Assembly (NCBI RefSeq): GCF_026339955.1
Contig: NZ_JAPEPW010000001.1
Span: 6,779,001 to 6,843,000, forward strand
Direction: 5' to 3'
Length of the DNA: 64,000 nucleotides
DNA from: Streptomyces sp. NBC_01549
Lineage (GTDB): Bacteria > Actinomycetota > Actinomycetes > Streptomycetales > Streptomycetaceae
The position numbers and the translations under genes were made by a program. The notes beneath the pieces are model-generated. The model made no database searches. It worked only from the letters and a program-made list of their open reading frames with translations, and was not told the DNA's origin. Shown here in pieces: positions 1 to 9,165 of this stretch; within the stretch, counting starts at the first letter, position 1, and each line of letters begins with the position of its first letter.

Positions 1-1
1 C

Positions 2-433
2 TGGCACCGGATCGTCGCCGCTGGTGAGACGTACACCTGGGACCCGGGCACCTCGCAGGAGGCGGCCCGGGCCCTGTGGATGGCACCGGGCAAGCGCGTG
101 TACGTCGCCGAGGACGCCACCGGAGCGGTCGTCGGCTCGGCCTATGTCACCCCCAACTACGGCGGGCCCGCCTCTCGCGTGGCCAACGCCGGATTCATGG
201 TCGACCCCGACCACGCCGGGCGCGGTATCGGCCGTGCCCTCGCCGAGCACATCCTCGCCGCGGCGAAGGCCGACGGCTACCGGGGCATGGTCTTCAACGC
301 CGTCGTGGAGACCAATCCCGCCGTCACGCTGTGGACCGCGCTCGGCTTCACGATCCTCGGCACCGTGCCGGACGCCTACGAGCACCCCCGGCACGGGCGG
401 GTGGGGCTGCACATCATGTACAAGGCGCTGTGA
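2..433 (+). CDS. GNAT family N-acetyltransferase, 5' end outside window
   Basis: The reading frame is open from base 2, so the start codon lies upstream of the window and only the last 143 residues are seen. The visible part contains the GNAT core: a strand-turn-strand segment, then the acetyl-CoA pyrophosphate loop with the R-G-I-G-R-A pattern near base 225, and a C-terminal block with G-F-x-x-x-G-T-V typical of small-molecule acetyltransferases. Such enzymes move an acetyl group from acetyl-CoA to an amine; the substrate cannot be read from this sequence. The gene converges on the amidase gene that follows on the other strand. An ATG at 80 is internal and would remove part of the fold. Confidence 0.8.
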   Translation, partial: WHRIVAAGETYTWDPGTSQEAARALWMAPGKRVYVAEDATGAVVGSAYVTPNYGGPASRVANAGFMVDPDHAGRGIGRALAEHILAAAKADGYRGMVFNAVVETNPAVTLWTALGFTILGTVPDAYEHPRHGRVGLHIMYKAL

Positions 434-466
434 AGCCCCCGCGCTCCCTGGGCGTGCCGTCGCTCC

Positions 467-1810
467 TCAGCCCAGTGGTGCCGTCCGCCGCCACGGCCGC
501 AGCTCCTCCAACTGCCCCGCCAGCTCAAGGAGTTCAAGCTCGGATCCGGGCCGCCCGACCAGCTGTACAGCCGCCGGGGCCCCGCTCGGCAGCGTCCCGA
601 ACGGCACCGCCATCGCGGGCCATCCGGTGAGGTTCCAGGGCGGCGTCAGCGGCGAGTAGGACGTGTTGACCAGCACATTGCGCAGCCAGCCCCGCTGGTG
701 CCACGGCGCGGCGGCCGGCCCCCGCCGGGCCAGCGCCGGGGTGAGCAGTACGTCGTGCTCCGCGAAGAACGGCTCCAGACGTCCGCGCAGCTGCTCGCGG
801 CGCTCGCCCGTGCGTACCCCGGCCACGAAGCGGCGTCCCACGGCGGCGTGCACCCGGGTCCGCCGGGCGAGCCGGCGCGGGTCGAGGTCCTCGGCGTCCA
901 CCGCGGTGCCCGCCGTCCAGTGCGTCAGCGCGGCGGTGCCCAGCCAGTAGGGGTACGGCGGGTCGGCGGGCCGCACCTGGTGGCCCGCCCCCGCCAGCGA
1001 CTCCGCCGCCTCCCGGGCCGCGTTCGCGTACGGGCGGCCGACGGCCACGCCGAGCAGTGGACTGCGCACGGAGACGGCCACCTTGCGGACGAGGTTGCCC
1101 GAGGGGCGTATCGCCTCGGTGTCCGCAAGGACCCCGAACATCAGACGGGCGTCCTCGACCGTGGTCGCGAGCGGCCCGTTCTCCGACATGCCGAACCAGT
1201 CGCCGTGACCGATGCCCGCCGGGATCGTGTCATGGCCCGGCTTGAGCCCGAGGATGCCGCAGTTGGCGGCCGGGATGCGCAGTGAGCCCATCCCGTCGTT
1301 GCCCAGCGCGATCGGCACCATCCCGGCGGCGACCGCGGCCGCGCTGCCGCCTGAGGAGCCGCCGGCCGTGCGCGAGGTGTCCCAGGGGTTGCGGGCCGTG
1401 CCGTGCACACCCTCGGAGGTGCCGAAGACGCAGAGTTCGGGCACGTTGGTCAGACCCACGACCACCGCGCCCGCCGCGCGCAGCCGCGCCACCGTCACAT
1501 GGTCGTGGTCGGCGGGGGTGTCCTCGGTCGCGGCGGAGCCGTTGCGGTTCGACTCGCCGCGCACCGCGAGGTTGTCCTTGATGGCCACGGGCACTCCCGC
1601 GAGGGGGAGTTCGGCCAGGTCCGCGCGGCCGGCCAGTTCGTCGGCCGCCGCGAGCGCCGCCTCGGCCCGCACGACACGGAAGGCACCCACGCGTGCGTCG
1701 AGCCGCTCGATGCGGGCGAGGTGGTCGGCCACCACCTGGCGGGGCGTGGCCCGCTTCTCGCGTACGGCTGCGGCGATCTCGGTGGCGGTCCGGCCGGCCC
1801 AGCTGGTCAC
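467..1810 (-). CDS. Amidase signature family hydrolase
   Basis: This 447-residue protein has the amidase signature fold, which hydrolyses carboxamide or related C-N bonds with a Ser-cisSer-Lys triad. The catalytic lysine is K78 in V-A-I-K-D-N, the cis-serine is S152 in the glycine/serine-rich GGSSGGS segment, and the nucleophile is S176; the 24-residue S152-S176 spacing is the one found in the family. The segment before the nucleophile reads G-N-D-G-M-G-S rather than the usual G-x-D-x-G-G-S, a Gly-to-Met change in the oxyanion region. The length fits the family. It starts with ATG and is divergent from the fucosidase gene, so it could be outside the glycan locus. The substrate is unknown. Confidence 0.88.
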   Translation of the reverse strand: MTSWAGRTATEIAAAVREKRATPRQVVADHLARIERLDARVGAFRVVRAEAALAAADELAGRADLAELPLAGVPVAIKDNLAVRGESNRNGSAATEDTPADHDHVTVARLRAAGAVVVGLTNVPELCVFGTSEGVHGTARNPWDTSRTAGGSSGGSAAAVAAGMVPIALGNDGMGSLRIPAANCGILGLKPGHDTIPAGIGHGDWFGMSENGPLATTVEDARLMFGVLADTEAIRPSGNLVRKVAVSVRSPLLGVAVGRPYANAAREAAESLAGAGHQVRPADPPYPYWLGTAALTHWTAGTAVDAEDLDPRRLARRTRVHAAVGRRFVAGVRTGERREQLRGRLEPFFAEHDVLLTPALARRGPAAAPWHQRGWLRNVLVNTSYSPLTPPWNLTGWPAMAVPFGTLPSGAPAAVQLVGRPGSELELLELAGQLEELRPWRRTAPLG

Positions 1811-2007
1811 GGGTGCTCCTCGGGGGCAGGGGATTACTGGTGAGTACGAGGAGCACTGTGCCCGCCGGTGGGGTGCCGCGTCGAGAGTCGCCGCCCTTGG
1901 ACATTCGGACCGGTCTTGTTGGACTTTTGCGCTCGGGCTTGTCCGGTATCTCCAGGGAGACGCAGATCATCCGATCACTTGCTCAAATCTTCTGCCTACC
2001 CGCCCCA

Positions 2008-2036
2008 TTGACAGGATCTGGTGGCGCCTCAATCAT
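2008..2036 (+). promoter_or_regulatory. Candidate sigma-70-type promoter for the glycosidase operon
   Basis: A perfect TTGACA at 2008-2013 is followed, after 17 bases, by AATCAT at 2031-2036, which matches the -10 consensus at four of six positions. It lies 26 bases upstream of the ATG at 2063, and GGAG at 2054-2057 is the likely ribosome binding site. The repeated motif ATCCGAT (around 1969 and 2043) lies on both sides and could be a regulator site. No experiment supports this. Confidence 0.45.
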
Positions 2037-2062
2037 CAAACATCCGATGAATTGGAGCCGCA

Positions 2063-4402
2063 ATGAGCACGTATCCAAGACGTCAGGTTCTGGGCGCCGC
2101 AGCCGGAGTGGCCGTCGCGGCCACTCTTCCCCTCGCGGCCACGGCCGAAGCCCGACAGGCGGTCGAGCAGCACGGCCAGTGGGTTCCCGTCCCCGATCCG
2201 ATCCCCGTGCCGCTCGACGCGTACGTCGACAACGACGGCATCGACACCGCGGCCGCCCCCGGCGGCAACTTCGACGGCTCGGGGTACACGTTCCCCGGCG
2301 AGGAGCTCCCGGCGGGCCCCGTCGAGGTGGACGGCATCGCGTTCGTCTTCCCTTCGTCCGCCGCGGGGGCCCGGAACAACCTGGTCGCCCTCGGCCAGCG
2401 CATCGACCTCCCGAGCGGACGCTATCTCTCGGCCCACTTCCTCACCGCGGGCAGCTACGGCGACGCCTCCGGCCGGGCCACCGTGCACTACGCCGACGGC
2501 TCGACGACCACCGCCGGGCTCGGCGGCGCGGACTGGTACGCGACGGGCGGGTCGCTGTCGGCCCCGTACCGCTACCGGCCGGACGGCACGAAGGACGAGC
2601 ACAGCGTGGGGATCGGCACGGCGGAAGTCTGGATCGACCCCCAGCGCGAGGCGGTCGCCCTCACCCTGCCGACCACCAACCCCGCCGAGGCCGGCAAGGC
2701 CTCCCTCCACCTCTTCGCCCTCTCCCTCCAACCGGCAGCTCAGGGGCGGGCGTTGGTCCTGCGCGACGCGCACTCGACCTTCTCCCTGTTGGAGTCGAGC
2801 GGCGCACAGAGCGTGGAGGCCACCGTCGTCAACGCGGGCACGCTCGCCGTCCTCGCCGGCGACCGCGTGTCGGTCGGCGTCGACGTGCCGGGCGCCCGCA
2901 CCGTCGAGCCCGCGCACCTCACCCGCCTCGACCCCGGCGAGCAGGCGCGCGTCCGGGTCGGCATCCGCAACCGCGTGGGCACGGCACCAGGCACCGCGCG
3001 GCCCGGAACGGTGACCGTCACCGGACGCGGGCAGCAAGTCACCTCCGCGAGCCGTGAGTTGACCCTCGGTGTGCCGGACTACCAGCCCACCGAGAACTCT
3101 CTCGCCGGCCACGAGGCCCCGTACTGGTTCCACCGCGCCAAGTTCGGCATCTTCATCCACTGGGGCGTCTACTCGGTGCCCGCCTGGTCACCGGTCGGCA
3201 AGCAGTACGCCGAGTGGTACTGGAACCATCTGCAGAGCCCGGACAACGCGGTGTACGCCTACCACCGGGACACATACGGCGAGAACTTCGCCTACGACGA
3301 CTTCATCCCGATGTTCACGGCGCGGAAGTTCGACCCCCGGGCCTGGGTGGAACTCTTCCGTGACGCCGGAGCCCAGTACCACGTCCTCACCTCCAAGCAC
3401 CACGAGGGCTTCGCCCTGTGGGACACCAAGGTCTCCGACCGTAACGCCGTGAAGATGGGCCCGAAGCGCGATCTGATCCGCGAACTCTTCGACGCCTCGA
3501 AGAAGTTCACGCCCGAACTGCACCGCGGCCTGTACTTCTCCATGCCCGAGTGGTTCAACCCGGACAACCCGTGGATGGGCCACGCCCCGCGCAACCCGTA
3601 CACCCTGGAGCCGCTCCCGTACACCGGATACACATCGGGCAAGGACTATGTGAAGGACTATCAGGCCCCGCAGATGCTGGAACTGATCCACGGCTACGAC
3701 CCGTCCCTCATCTGGTGCGACATCGGCGGCGTGAACGACAGCCTTCATGTGCTCGCCGAGTACTTCAACCACGGCAAGAACAGACCCAAGCCGTACGAGG
3801 TGACCGTCAACAACCGTTCGGGCATCGGCTTCCACGACTTCACCACCCCCGAGTACACGACGTACGAGAACACGGTCGTCGCGAAGTGGGAGTCCAGCCG
3901 GGGTCTCGATCCCTTCAGCTACGGCTACAACAAGGCGACGCCCGACGCCGCCTACATGACCGCCGAGGAGGTCGTCCAGAGCCTCGTCGACATCGTGTCG
4001 AAGAACGGCAACTTCCTGCTGGACATCGGCCCCCGCGCGGACGGCACCATCCCGGAGATCATGCAGACCCGGCTGCGCGAGACCGGCCGCTGGCTGAAGA
4101 CCAACGGCGAGGCGATCTACGACACCACGTACTGGTCGCGGATGGCGCAGCTCGGCGAGGACCTGCGGTTCACGGTCCGGCAGAACGAGGCGTTCTACAT
4201 CCACTCGCTGACCGCGCCCGGCGCCAGACTCACGGTCGAGGCGCCGGTGCCGATCCGTGGCGGGGACAAGGTGACGATGCTCGGTCACGACCGGCCGCTG
4301 ACCTGGACGGTGAGCGGCGGCTCGCTGGTCATCGACGTGCCGGAGGCGGCCCGCAAGGCGGGGCAGTACGTGTGGGTGTTCAAGGTGGAGTGGCATGGCT
4401 GA
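2063..4402 (+). CDS. Secreted GH29 alpha-L-fucosidase with N-terminal accessory domain
   Basis: This 779-residue enzyme is predicted to remove alpha-L-fucose from glycans outside the cell. It begins with a twin-arginine signal peptide (Y-P-R-R-Q-V-L-G) ending near residue 30. Residues about 40-340 form an NPCBM/Ig-like accessory region, and the GH29 barrel runs from about 350 to 690, opening with the F-H-x-A-K-F-G-I-F-I-H-W-G motif. The likely nucleophile is D553 in L-I-W-C-D-I-G-G; most GH29 enzymes have W-F-D-G here, so the context is unusual. It is the first gene of the glycosidase run and overlaps the next gene by 8 bases, indicating an operon. Linkage specificity is not readable from the sequence. 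Confidence 0.93.
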   Translation: MSTYPRRQVLGAAAGVAVAATLPLAATAEARQAVEQHGQWVPVPDPIPVPLDAYVDNDGIDTAAAPGGNFDGSGYTFPGEELPAGPVEVDGIAFVFPSSAAGARNNLVALGQRIDLPSGRYLSAHFLTAGSYGDASGRATVHYADGSTTTAGLGGADWYATGGSLSAPYRYRPDGTKDEHSVGIGTAEVWIDPQREAVALTLPTTNPAEAGKASLHLFALSLQPAAQGRALVLRDAHSTFSLLESSGAQSVEATVVNAGTLAVLAGDRVSVGVDVPGARTVEPAHLTRLDPGEQARVRVGIRNRVGTAPGTARPGTVTVTGRGQQVTSASRELTLGVPDYQPTENSLAGHEAPYWFHRAKFGIFIHWGVYSVPAWSPVGKQYAEWYWNHLQSPDNAVYAYHRDTYGENFAYDDFIPMFTARKFDPRAWVELFRDAGAQYHVLTSKHHEGFALWDTKVSDRNAVKMGPKRDLIRELFDASKKFTPELHRGLYFSMPEWFNPDNPWMGHAPRNPYTLEPLPYTGYTSGKDYVKDYQAPQMLELIHGYDPSLIWCDIGGVNDSLHVLAEYFNHGKNRPKPYEVTVNNRSGIGFHDFTTPEYTTYENTVVAKWESSRGLDPFSYGYNKATPDAAYMTAEEVVQSLVDIVSKNGNFLLDIGPRADGTIPEIMQTRLRETGRWLKTNGEAIYDTTYWSRMAQLGEDLRFTVRQNEAFYIHSLTAPGARLTVEAPVPIRGGDKVTMLGHDRPLTWTVSGGSLVIDVPEAARKAGQYVWVFKVEWHG

Positions 4403-6275
4403 CCAACGCGCCGCACGATCTGTTGGCAGAGGGTGGGCGCGGAGGGTCGTCGGCTGCGCGGCGGTGCTGCTGCTGACGCTCGCGACGTCGGTCCCGGCGT
4501 CGGCGCGGGCGGCGGCGGTGCCTCCCGTCACGGTCCCCGCTCTCTCCAACTGGACAACCGAACAAGGCAGTTACTCCCTCGGTCCGGGCTCCCGTATCGT
4601 CGCGAGTGACGCGGCGGCCCGCCGGGTCGCGGACACTCTCGCCGACGATCTGCGCGTGGCGGGCCATGGCACCGTTCCCGTCGTACGGGAGGGTGCGCAC
4701 GCGGGCGACATCGTGATCGGCGTCGACCCGTCCTCGTCGCGGCTCGGCGCGGAGGGATACGAACTGCGGGCGGGTGAACGTCTGTCGGTGAACGCGGCCG
4801 CCGAGACGGGTGCCTTCTACGGCACCCGCACCGTCCTCCAGCTCCTCGCCCAGAGCGACCGCGTGCCCGGCGGGAGCACGGTCGACGTGCCCCAGTACAA
4901 GGAACGCGGCGTCGGCGTCTGCGCCTGCTACGTCCACATCTCGACGGCCTGGCTGGAGAACCTCGTACGCGACATGGCGTACCACAAGCTCAACCAGCTG
5001 CTGCTCGAACTGAAGGTGAAGAGCGACGCCCATCCCGAGGCCGACACCTGGGGCTACTACACCAAGGACGAGATACGCCGGCTCGTGGCCCTCGGCGAGA
5101 AGTACCACGTCGAGATCGTCCCGGAGATCAACTCGCCCGGTCATATGGACCCCTGGATCCAGAACCGCCCGGACCTCCAGCTCACCGATGCCGACGGCAC
5201 CAAGCAGCCCGCCCGGCTCGACATCACGCAGGACGCGGCCTTCACGTACTACACGAGCCTGATCGACGAGTACGCGCAGGTGTTCAAGGCCGGGTCCTGG
5301 CACATGGGCGCCGACGAGTACATGCTCGGCTCCGACTTCGCCAAGTATCCGCAGATCCTCGCCTACGCACGGGCCAGATACGGGGCGAACGCCACCCCGC
5401 AGGACGCGTTCATCGACTTCGTCAACCGCGTGCGGGCCTACGCGGCGGCCAAGGGCAAGAAACTGCGCATCTGGAACGACGGTCTCACCGGCGCCAACAC
5501 CGTGCCGGTCGCGGCCGGTACGACGGTCGAGCACTGGCTGAACGTGACGACCAAGCCCAGCCGGCTCATCGCACAGGGCTATCCGCTGATGAACGCCGCC
5601 TACTCCCTCTACCTCGTCCGCGGCGGCTTCCACACCGACACGAAGGCGCTGTACGACCAGAGCTGGGATCCGCGCAGTTTCGAGGGCGAGAAGCTCGCCT
5701 CACACGAGGGCGTCACCGGGGCGAAGATCAGCCTCTGGCCGGACAACGGGCGCGGGGAGACCGAGAACGAGGTCGCGGCGGTCATGGTTCCGGCCCTGCG
5801 GCACATCGCCCAGGTCACCTGGGGTTCGGCACACCCCGACCCGACGTACGCCGAGTTCACCGCGCGCGGTACGGCGGTGGGGCACGCGCCCGGATGGCGG
5901 GACCTGACCCGTGTGTCGGTGCCCGAGGGGTCGTACACCTTCCGGGCCGGGGCCGCGACCAGCGATCTCGAGGTCCGGCGGACCGCGGACGGCTATGTGA
6001 CCCTGCGGTCCACGACGAGCGGCGGCTGTCTGGAGGTGAGCGGCGGAAAGCTCACGCTGAACGTGCCCCTGGACCCCGGTGTCGAGGTGACCGCGTCGCG
6101 GTGCGCCGCCGCGGACACCTTGCAGCGCTGGGAGCTTGAGCCGGTGCACGGCGGCGGATACCGGCTCGTCAACGCGATCACGCGGATGGCGGTGCACGTG
6201 ACCGACGACGGGCGCCTCCTCCAGTACCCGCCGGACCAAGAGCGGTCGGCCGTCTGGACGTTGACCGTCCACTGA
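4395..6275 (+). CDS. Secreted GH20 beta-N-acetylhexosaminidase / lacto-N-biosidase-like enzyme
   Basis: This 626-residue protein has a signal peptide (about residues 1-40), a GH20b-like N-terminal alpha/beta domain to about 150, and the GH20 barrel from about 165 to 480. The catalytic pair is D307-E308 in H-M-G-A-D-E-Y, which takes part in substrate-assisted cleavage of terminal HexNAc. The A-D-E-Y-M context recalls the Streptomyces lacto-N-biosidase type, which releases Gal-beta-1,3-GlcNAc, so disaccharide release is possible. The C-terminal 120 residues look like a ricin-type/carbohydrate-binding module ending in W-T-L-T-V-H. The ATG overlaps the fucosidase stop and has GGTGGAG just upstream. 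Fucose-removing and HexNAc-removing enzymes side by side suggest trimming of fucosylated antennae. Confidence 0.88.
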   Translation: MADQRAARSVGRGWARRVVGCAAVLLLTLATSVPASARAAAVPPVTVPALSNWTTEQGSYSLGPGSRIVASDAAARRVADTLADDLRVAGHGTVPVVREGAHAGDIVIGVDPSSSRLGAEGYELRAGERLSVNAAAETGAFYGTRTVLQLLAQSDRVPGGSTVDVPQYKERGVGVCACYVHISTAWLENLVRDMAYHKLNQLLLELKVKSDAHPEADTWGYYTKDEIRRLVALGEKYHVEIVPEINSPGHMDPWIQNRPDLQLTDADGTKQPARLDITQDAAFTYYTSLIDEYAQVFKAGSWHMGADEYMLGSDFAKYPQILAYARARYGANATPQDAFIDFVNRVRAYAAAKGKKLRIWNDGLTGANTVPVAAGTTVEHWLNVTTKPSRLIAQGYPLMNAAYSLYLVRGGFHTDTKALYDQSWDPRSFEGEKLASHEGVTGAKISLWPDNGRGETENEVAAVMVPALRHIAQVTWGSAHPDPTYAEFTARGTAVGHAPGWRDLTRVSVPEGSYTFRAGAATSDLEVRRTADGYVTLRSTTSGGCLEVSGGKLTLNVPLDPGVEVTASRCAAADTLQRWELEPVHGGGYRLVNAITRMAVHVTDDGRLLQYPPDQERSAVWTLTVH

Positions 6276-6294
6276 TGTGAGGAGCCCCCACCCC

Positions 6295-7827
6295 ATGGCC
6301 ATCTCCAGACGCCTCTTCGTCCTGGCATCCACCGCCCTCGTCGCTGCCAGCGGCACGTCCGTAGCCCTCGCCGCCCCGGGTGAACCCCTCTCCCGTATCC
6401 CCGTCAGCTCCTCCGACACCGAGGACGACCTGGTCCGCAAGGCCTCCCAGGTCCGGCCCTCAGCCCGGCAGATCGCCTGGCAGAACCTGGGACGCACCGC
6501 CTTCCTGCATTTCGGCGTGAACACCTTCACCGGCCTGGAATGGGGCACCGGGGACGAGGACCCGGATGTCTTCCAGCCCGTCGGGCTCGATACCGACCAA
6601 TGGGCCCGGGCCCTGCGCGACGGCGGTTTCGAGCTCGCCATCCTCACCGTCAAGCACCACGACGGGTTCGTCCTCTACCCGTCGCGCTACACCGACCACT
6701 CGGTGGCGTCGAGCAGTTGGCGCGGCGGGCGGGGCGACGTCCTGCGCTCCTTCGCCGACTCGATGCGCCACCACGGGATCAAGGTCGGGGTCTATGTTTC
6801 GCCGGCCGACGAGAACCAGTACCTGCACGGCGTGTATGCCAACGGCAGCGCGCGCTCCGGGCGCACCGTCCCGACGCTCGTCGACGGCGACGACCGTACG
6901 GACCCAAGGACGTTCACGCTGGACGCCACCGACTACGGCGCCCATATGCTCAACCAGCTCTACGAAGTGCTCACCGAGTACGGACCCGTCGACGAGGTGT
7001 GGTTCGACGGAGCCCAGGGCCGTATACCGCCGGACAAGGTGGAGAAGTACGACTGGGACAGCTGGTACGCGCTGGTCCGGGCCCTCGCGCCCGACGCCTC
7101 GATCGCCGTGTCCGGGCCCGATGTGCGCTGGGTCGGCAACGAGGGCGGGCTCGCCCGTGAGGACGAGTGGAGCGTCGTACCGGTCACGGAGAAGGACTAC
7201 GGCCGCACGGACTACGCGCTGGCCTACGACGCGGCCGATGAGGGCAGCCGGGACGCGCTGGTGGCGGCCCGCCCGGTGGCCGACTACCTGCAGTGGTGGC
7301 CGGCCGAGTGCGATGTGTCCATCCGTGACGGCTGGTTCTACCATGCCGACCAACAGCCCAAGTCCGTGTCCGAGTTGACCGACATCTACTTCCGCTCGGT
7401 CGGCCGCAACTCGGTCCTGCTGCTCAACATCCCACCCGACACACAGGGCCTGCTGCCGGCCGCCGATGTGGTGCGGCTGCGCGAGTTCCGTGAACGCGTG
7501 GACCGGGAGCTGCCGGAGGACCTGGGGCGCGGGGCCGTGGTCCGCTCGTCCCCGGGCGTCTTCGCCGTCGACCTCGGCGCGGAGCGCGAAGTGGACCGGA
7601 TCAGGCTCGCGGAGGACATCCGGCACGGCCAGCAGGTCGAGAGCTTCGTGGTCGAGGCGTACGGAGCGGGCGCCTGGAGCCGGGTGGCCGGGGCGGGCAC
7701 GATCGGAGCGAGCCGGATCCTGCTGCTCCCGGCGCCCGTACGGGCGCGGTACTGGCGTCTGCGAGTGACGCGGTCAAGGCAGCCCGCGCGGATCGCGGAG
7801 TTCGCGCTCCATCGATCGCGGATCTGA
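6295..7827 (+). CDS. Secreted GH29 alpha-L-fucosidase (second copy)
   Basis: This is a second GH29 enzyme of 510 residues. I chose the ATG at 6295 because GTGAGGAG at 6277-6284 makes a good ribosome binding site; a GTG at 6277 would add six residues but lies inside that site. The Tat-like signal is I-S-R-R-L-F with cleavage near residue 26. The GH29 barrel spans about residues 60-390, with nucleophile D238 in the canonical V-W-F-D-G motif. The C-terminal 110 residues resemble an F5/8-type C (discoidin) sugar-binding domain. It differs strongly from the enzyme at 2063, so the two probably cleave different fucose linkages (for example alpha-1,2 versus alpha-1,3/4/6), which is inference. Confidence 0.92.
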   Translation: MAISRRLFVLASTALVAASGTSVALAAPGEPLSRIPVSSSDTEDDLVRKASQVRPSARQIAWQNLGRTAFLHFGVNTFTGLEWGTGDEDPDVFQPVGLDTDQWARALRDGGFELAILTVKHHDGFVLYPSRYTDHSVASSSWRGGRGDVLRSFADSMRHHGIKVGVYVSPADENQYLHGVYANGSARSGRTVPTLVDGDDRTDPRTFTLDATDYGAHMLNQLYEVLTEYGPVDEVWFDGAQGRIPPDKVEKYDWDSWYALVRALAPDASIAVSGPDVRWVGNEGGLAREDEWSVVPVTEKDYGRTDYALAYDAADEGSRDALVAARPVADYLQWWPAECDVSIRDGWFYHADQQPKSVSELTDIYFRSVGRNSVLLLNIPPDTQGLLPAADVVRLREFRERVDRELPEDLGRGAVVRSSPGVFAVDLGAEREVDRIRLAEDIRHGQQVESFVVEAYGAGAWSRVAGAGTIGASRILLLPAPVRARYWRLRVTRSRQPARIAEFALHRSRI

Positions 7828-7835
7828 GGCCTACG

Positions 7836-7865
7836 GGGGTGGACGCCCCGCACGGTGTCCACCCC
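7836..7865. terminator. Hairpin between convergent genes
   Basis: A 9-bp perfect inverted repeat (GGGGTGGAC at 7836-7844 and its complement at 7857-7865) with a 12-base loop lies between the fucosidase stop and the end of the convergent LacI gene. It could terminate transcription from either side. There is no U-tract, as is common in Streptomyces. Confidence 0.5.
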
Positions 7866-7901
7866 TCACCGTCTTCAGCTTTGCGCCCACCCCTCACCCT
7901 C

Positions 7902-8945
7902 TCAAGCCCCGCAGGGCCCCGTGCTCTCCCGTTCGATCAACCGCGGCACCGGCACCTGGACCGTCCGTGCGGGACCGCCGTCCAGGAGTGCGGTGAGTTC
8001 CTGGGCGGCCGTGCGGCCGAACTGCACGGTGTCGCGGGAGAGGGCGGACAGCCATGGCTTGACCATGCGGCACAGCGGCGAGTCCTCCCAGGCGACGACC
8101 GAGACGTCGCCCGGCACCCAGAAGCCGAGTTCCGTGGCGGCGGCGACGCCGGCGACGGCCATCACGTCGTTGTCGTAGACCAGCGCGGTCGGCGGGGTGC
8201 CGCTCTCCAGGACGCGGCGGGTGACGGCGGCGCCCTCCGCGTCCGAGTAGTCCGTGGGGACCGAGCGCACCTCGGTCAGACCCCGCCGCTCGGCCTCCGC
8301 CCGCAGGGTGCGGATCCGGCGCTCGGTGTGGGCGAGCCCCGGCAGGCCCGCGATGTGCACGATCCGGCGGTGGCCGAGCGCGTACAGCTCGTCCACCACC
8401 GCGGCCATCGCGCCCGCGTCGTCCGCCCAGACGGTGGAGATCCCCGGGTGCCCCGCGTCCGGCACGCCGCCGATCACCACGGCGGGCAGACCCAGCTCCT
8501 CGAGCAGGTCAGGGCGTGGGTCGTCGGTCCGCGGGTCGACGACCATGACTCCGTCCACGCGGTGCTCGGCCCACCAGCGCCGGTAGACCGCGCACTCGTC
8601 GGCCACGTCCTCCACCACCTGGAAGAGCAGGCCGAGATGGCGCTCGGCCAGCACCTCCTGGATACCGGAGATCAGCTGCAGGAAGAACGAGTCCACGCCC
8701 AGGGTGTCGGCGGGCCGGGCCACGACGAGACCGACCGTGGCGGCGCCCTCGCCGGACAGCTGGCGCGCCGCCGTGCTCGGCCGCCAGCCCAGCTGTTCGG
8801 CGACGCGGCGGACCCGGTCGCGGGTGATCTCGGAGACCCCGGGCCGGTCGTTGAGCGCGAAGGAGACCGCGCTCTCGGAGACCCCGGCGCGCTGCGCGAT
8901 GTCCTTCATCGTCGGTCGGCGCGCGGGTGACCGCTTGGCTGGCAA
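7902..8945 (-). CDS. LacI family transcriptional regulator
   Basis: This 347-residue repressor has the LacI helix-turn-helix at residues 14-35 (M-K-D-I-A-Q-R-A-G-V-S) with the hinge helix R-P-S-T-A-A-R-Q-L, then a periplasmic-binding-protein-like effector domain to the end. Such proteins release DNA when a sugar binds. As drawn the start is TTG at 8945, preceded by a GGGGAACAGGG tract; an ATG at 8909 (M13) is a weaker alternative without a Shine-Dalgarno sequence. It is divergent from the ABC importer genes, and a long inverted repeat (8975-9014) lies between them, so it probably controls both itself and the importer/glycosidase genes. The effector is likely an N-glycan-derived oligosaccharide, by context only. 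Confidence 0.92.
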   Translation of the reverse strand: MPAKRSPARRPTMKDIAQRAGVSESAVSFALNDRPGVSEITRDRVRRVAEQLGWRPSTAARQLSGEGAATVGLVVARPADTLGVDSFFLQLISGIQEVLAERHLGLLFQVVEDVADECAVYRRWWAEHRVDGVMVVDPRTDDPRPDLLEELGLPAVVIGGVPDAGHPGISTVWADDAGAMAAVVDELYALGHRRIVHIAGLPGLAHTERRIRTLRAEAERRGLTEVRSVPTDYSDAEGAAVTRRVLESGTPPTALVYDNDVMAVAGVAAATELGFWVPGDVSVVAWEDSPLCRMVKPWLSALSRDTVQFGRTAAQELTALLDGGPARTVQVPVPRLIERESTGPCGA

Positions 8946-8974
8946 CCCTGTTCCCCGTTCTGCTGAGCTGGTGT

Positions 8975-9014
8975 ACTAATGCGCTTGAGCTGAGGCAATC
9001 TAAAGCGCATTAGT
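8975..9014. promoter_or_regulatory. Putative LacI-family operator pair
   Basis: Two 12-base arms, ACTAATGCGCTT at 8975-8986 and its exact reverse complement at 9003-9014, are separated by 16 bases. Each arm is itself partly symmetric around GCGC, as expected for a LacI-type half-site centre. A third partial copy (ACTAATG at 9065-9071) lies downstream. A possible -35 (TTGAGC, 8985-8990) and -10 region (around 9008-9013) for the importer operon fall inside the arms, so binding would block transcription. Confidence 0.65.
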
Positions 9015-9165
9015 GATTGATTGCAAGAGGCTGAGAGAACAGCTGTGACCAGCCATGTTGTGGCACTAATGATTTTAGCTGGGCCAAATCCATTGACTTG
9101 CCCGGCGAGTTGGCAGCAAGGTCTGCCCCGGCACCGTTCCCCCTGCTGCAAGAGGAGCCCCATCC

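Noticed and set aside
2036..3160. Long open frames on the strand opposite the fucosidase and other large genes
   Set aside because: They are by-products of the high third-position G+C; they lack ribosome binding sites, recognisable domains and plausible amino-acid composition.
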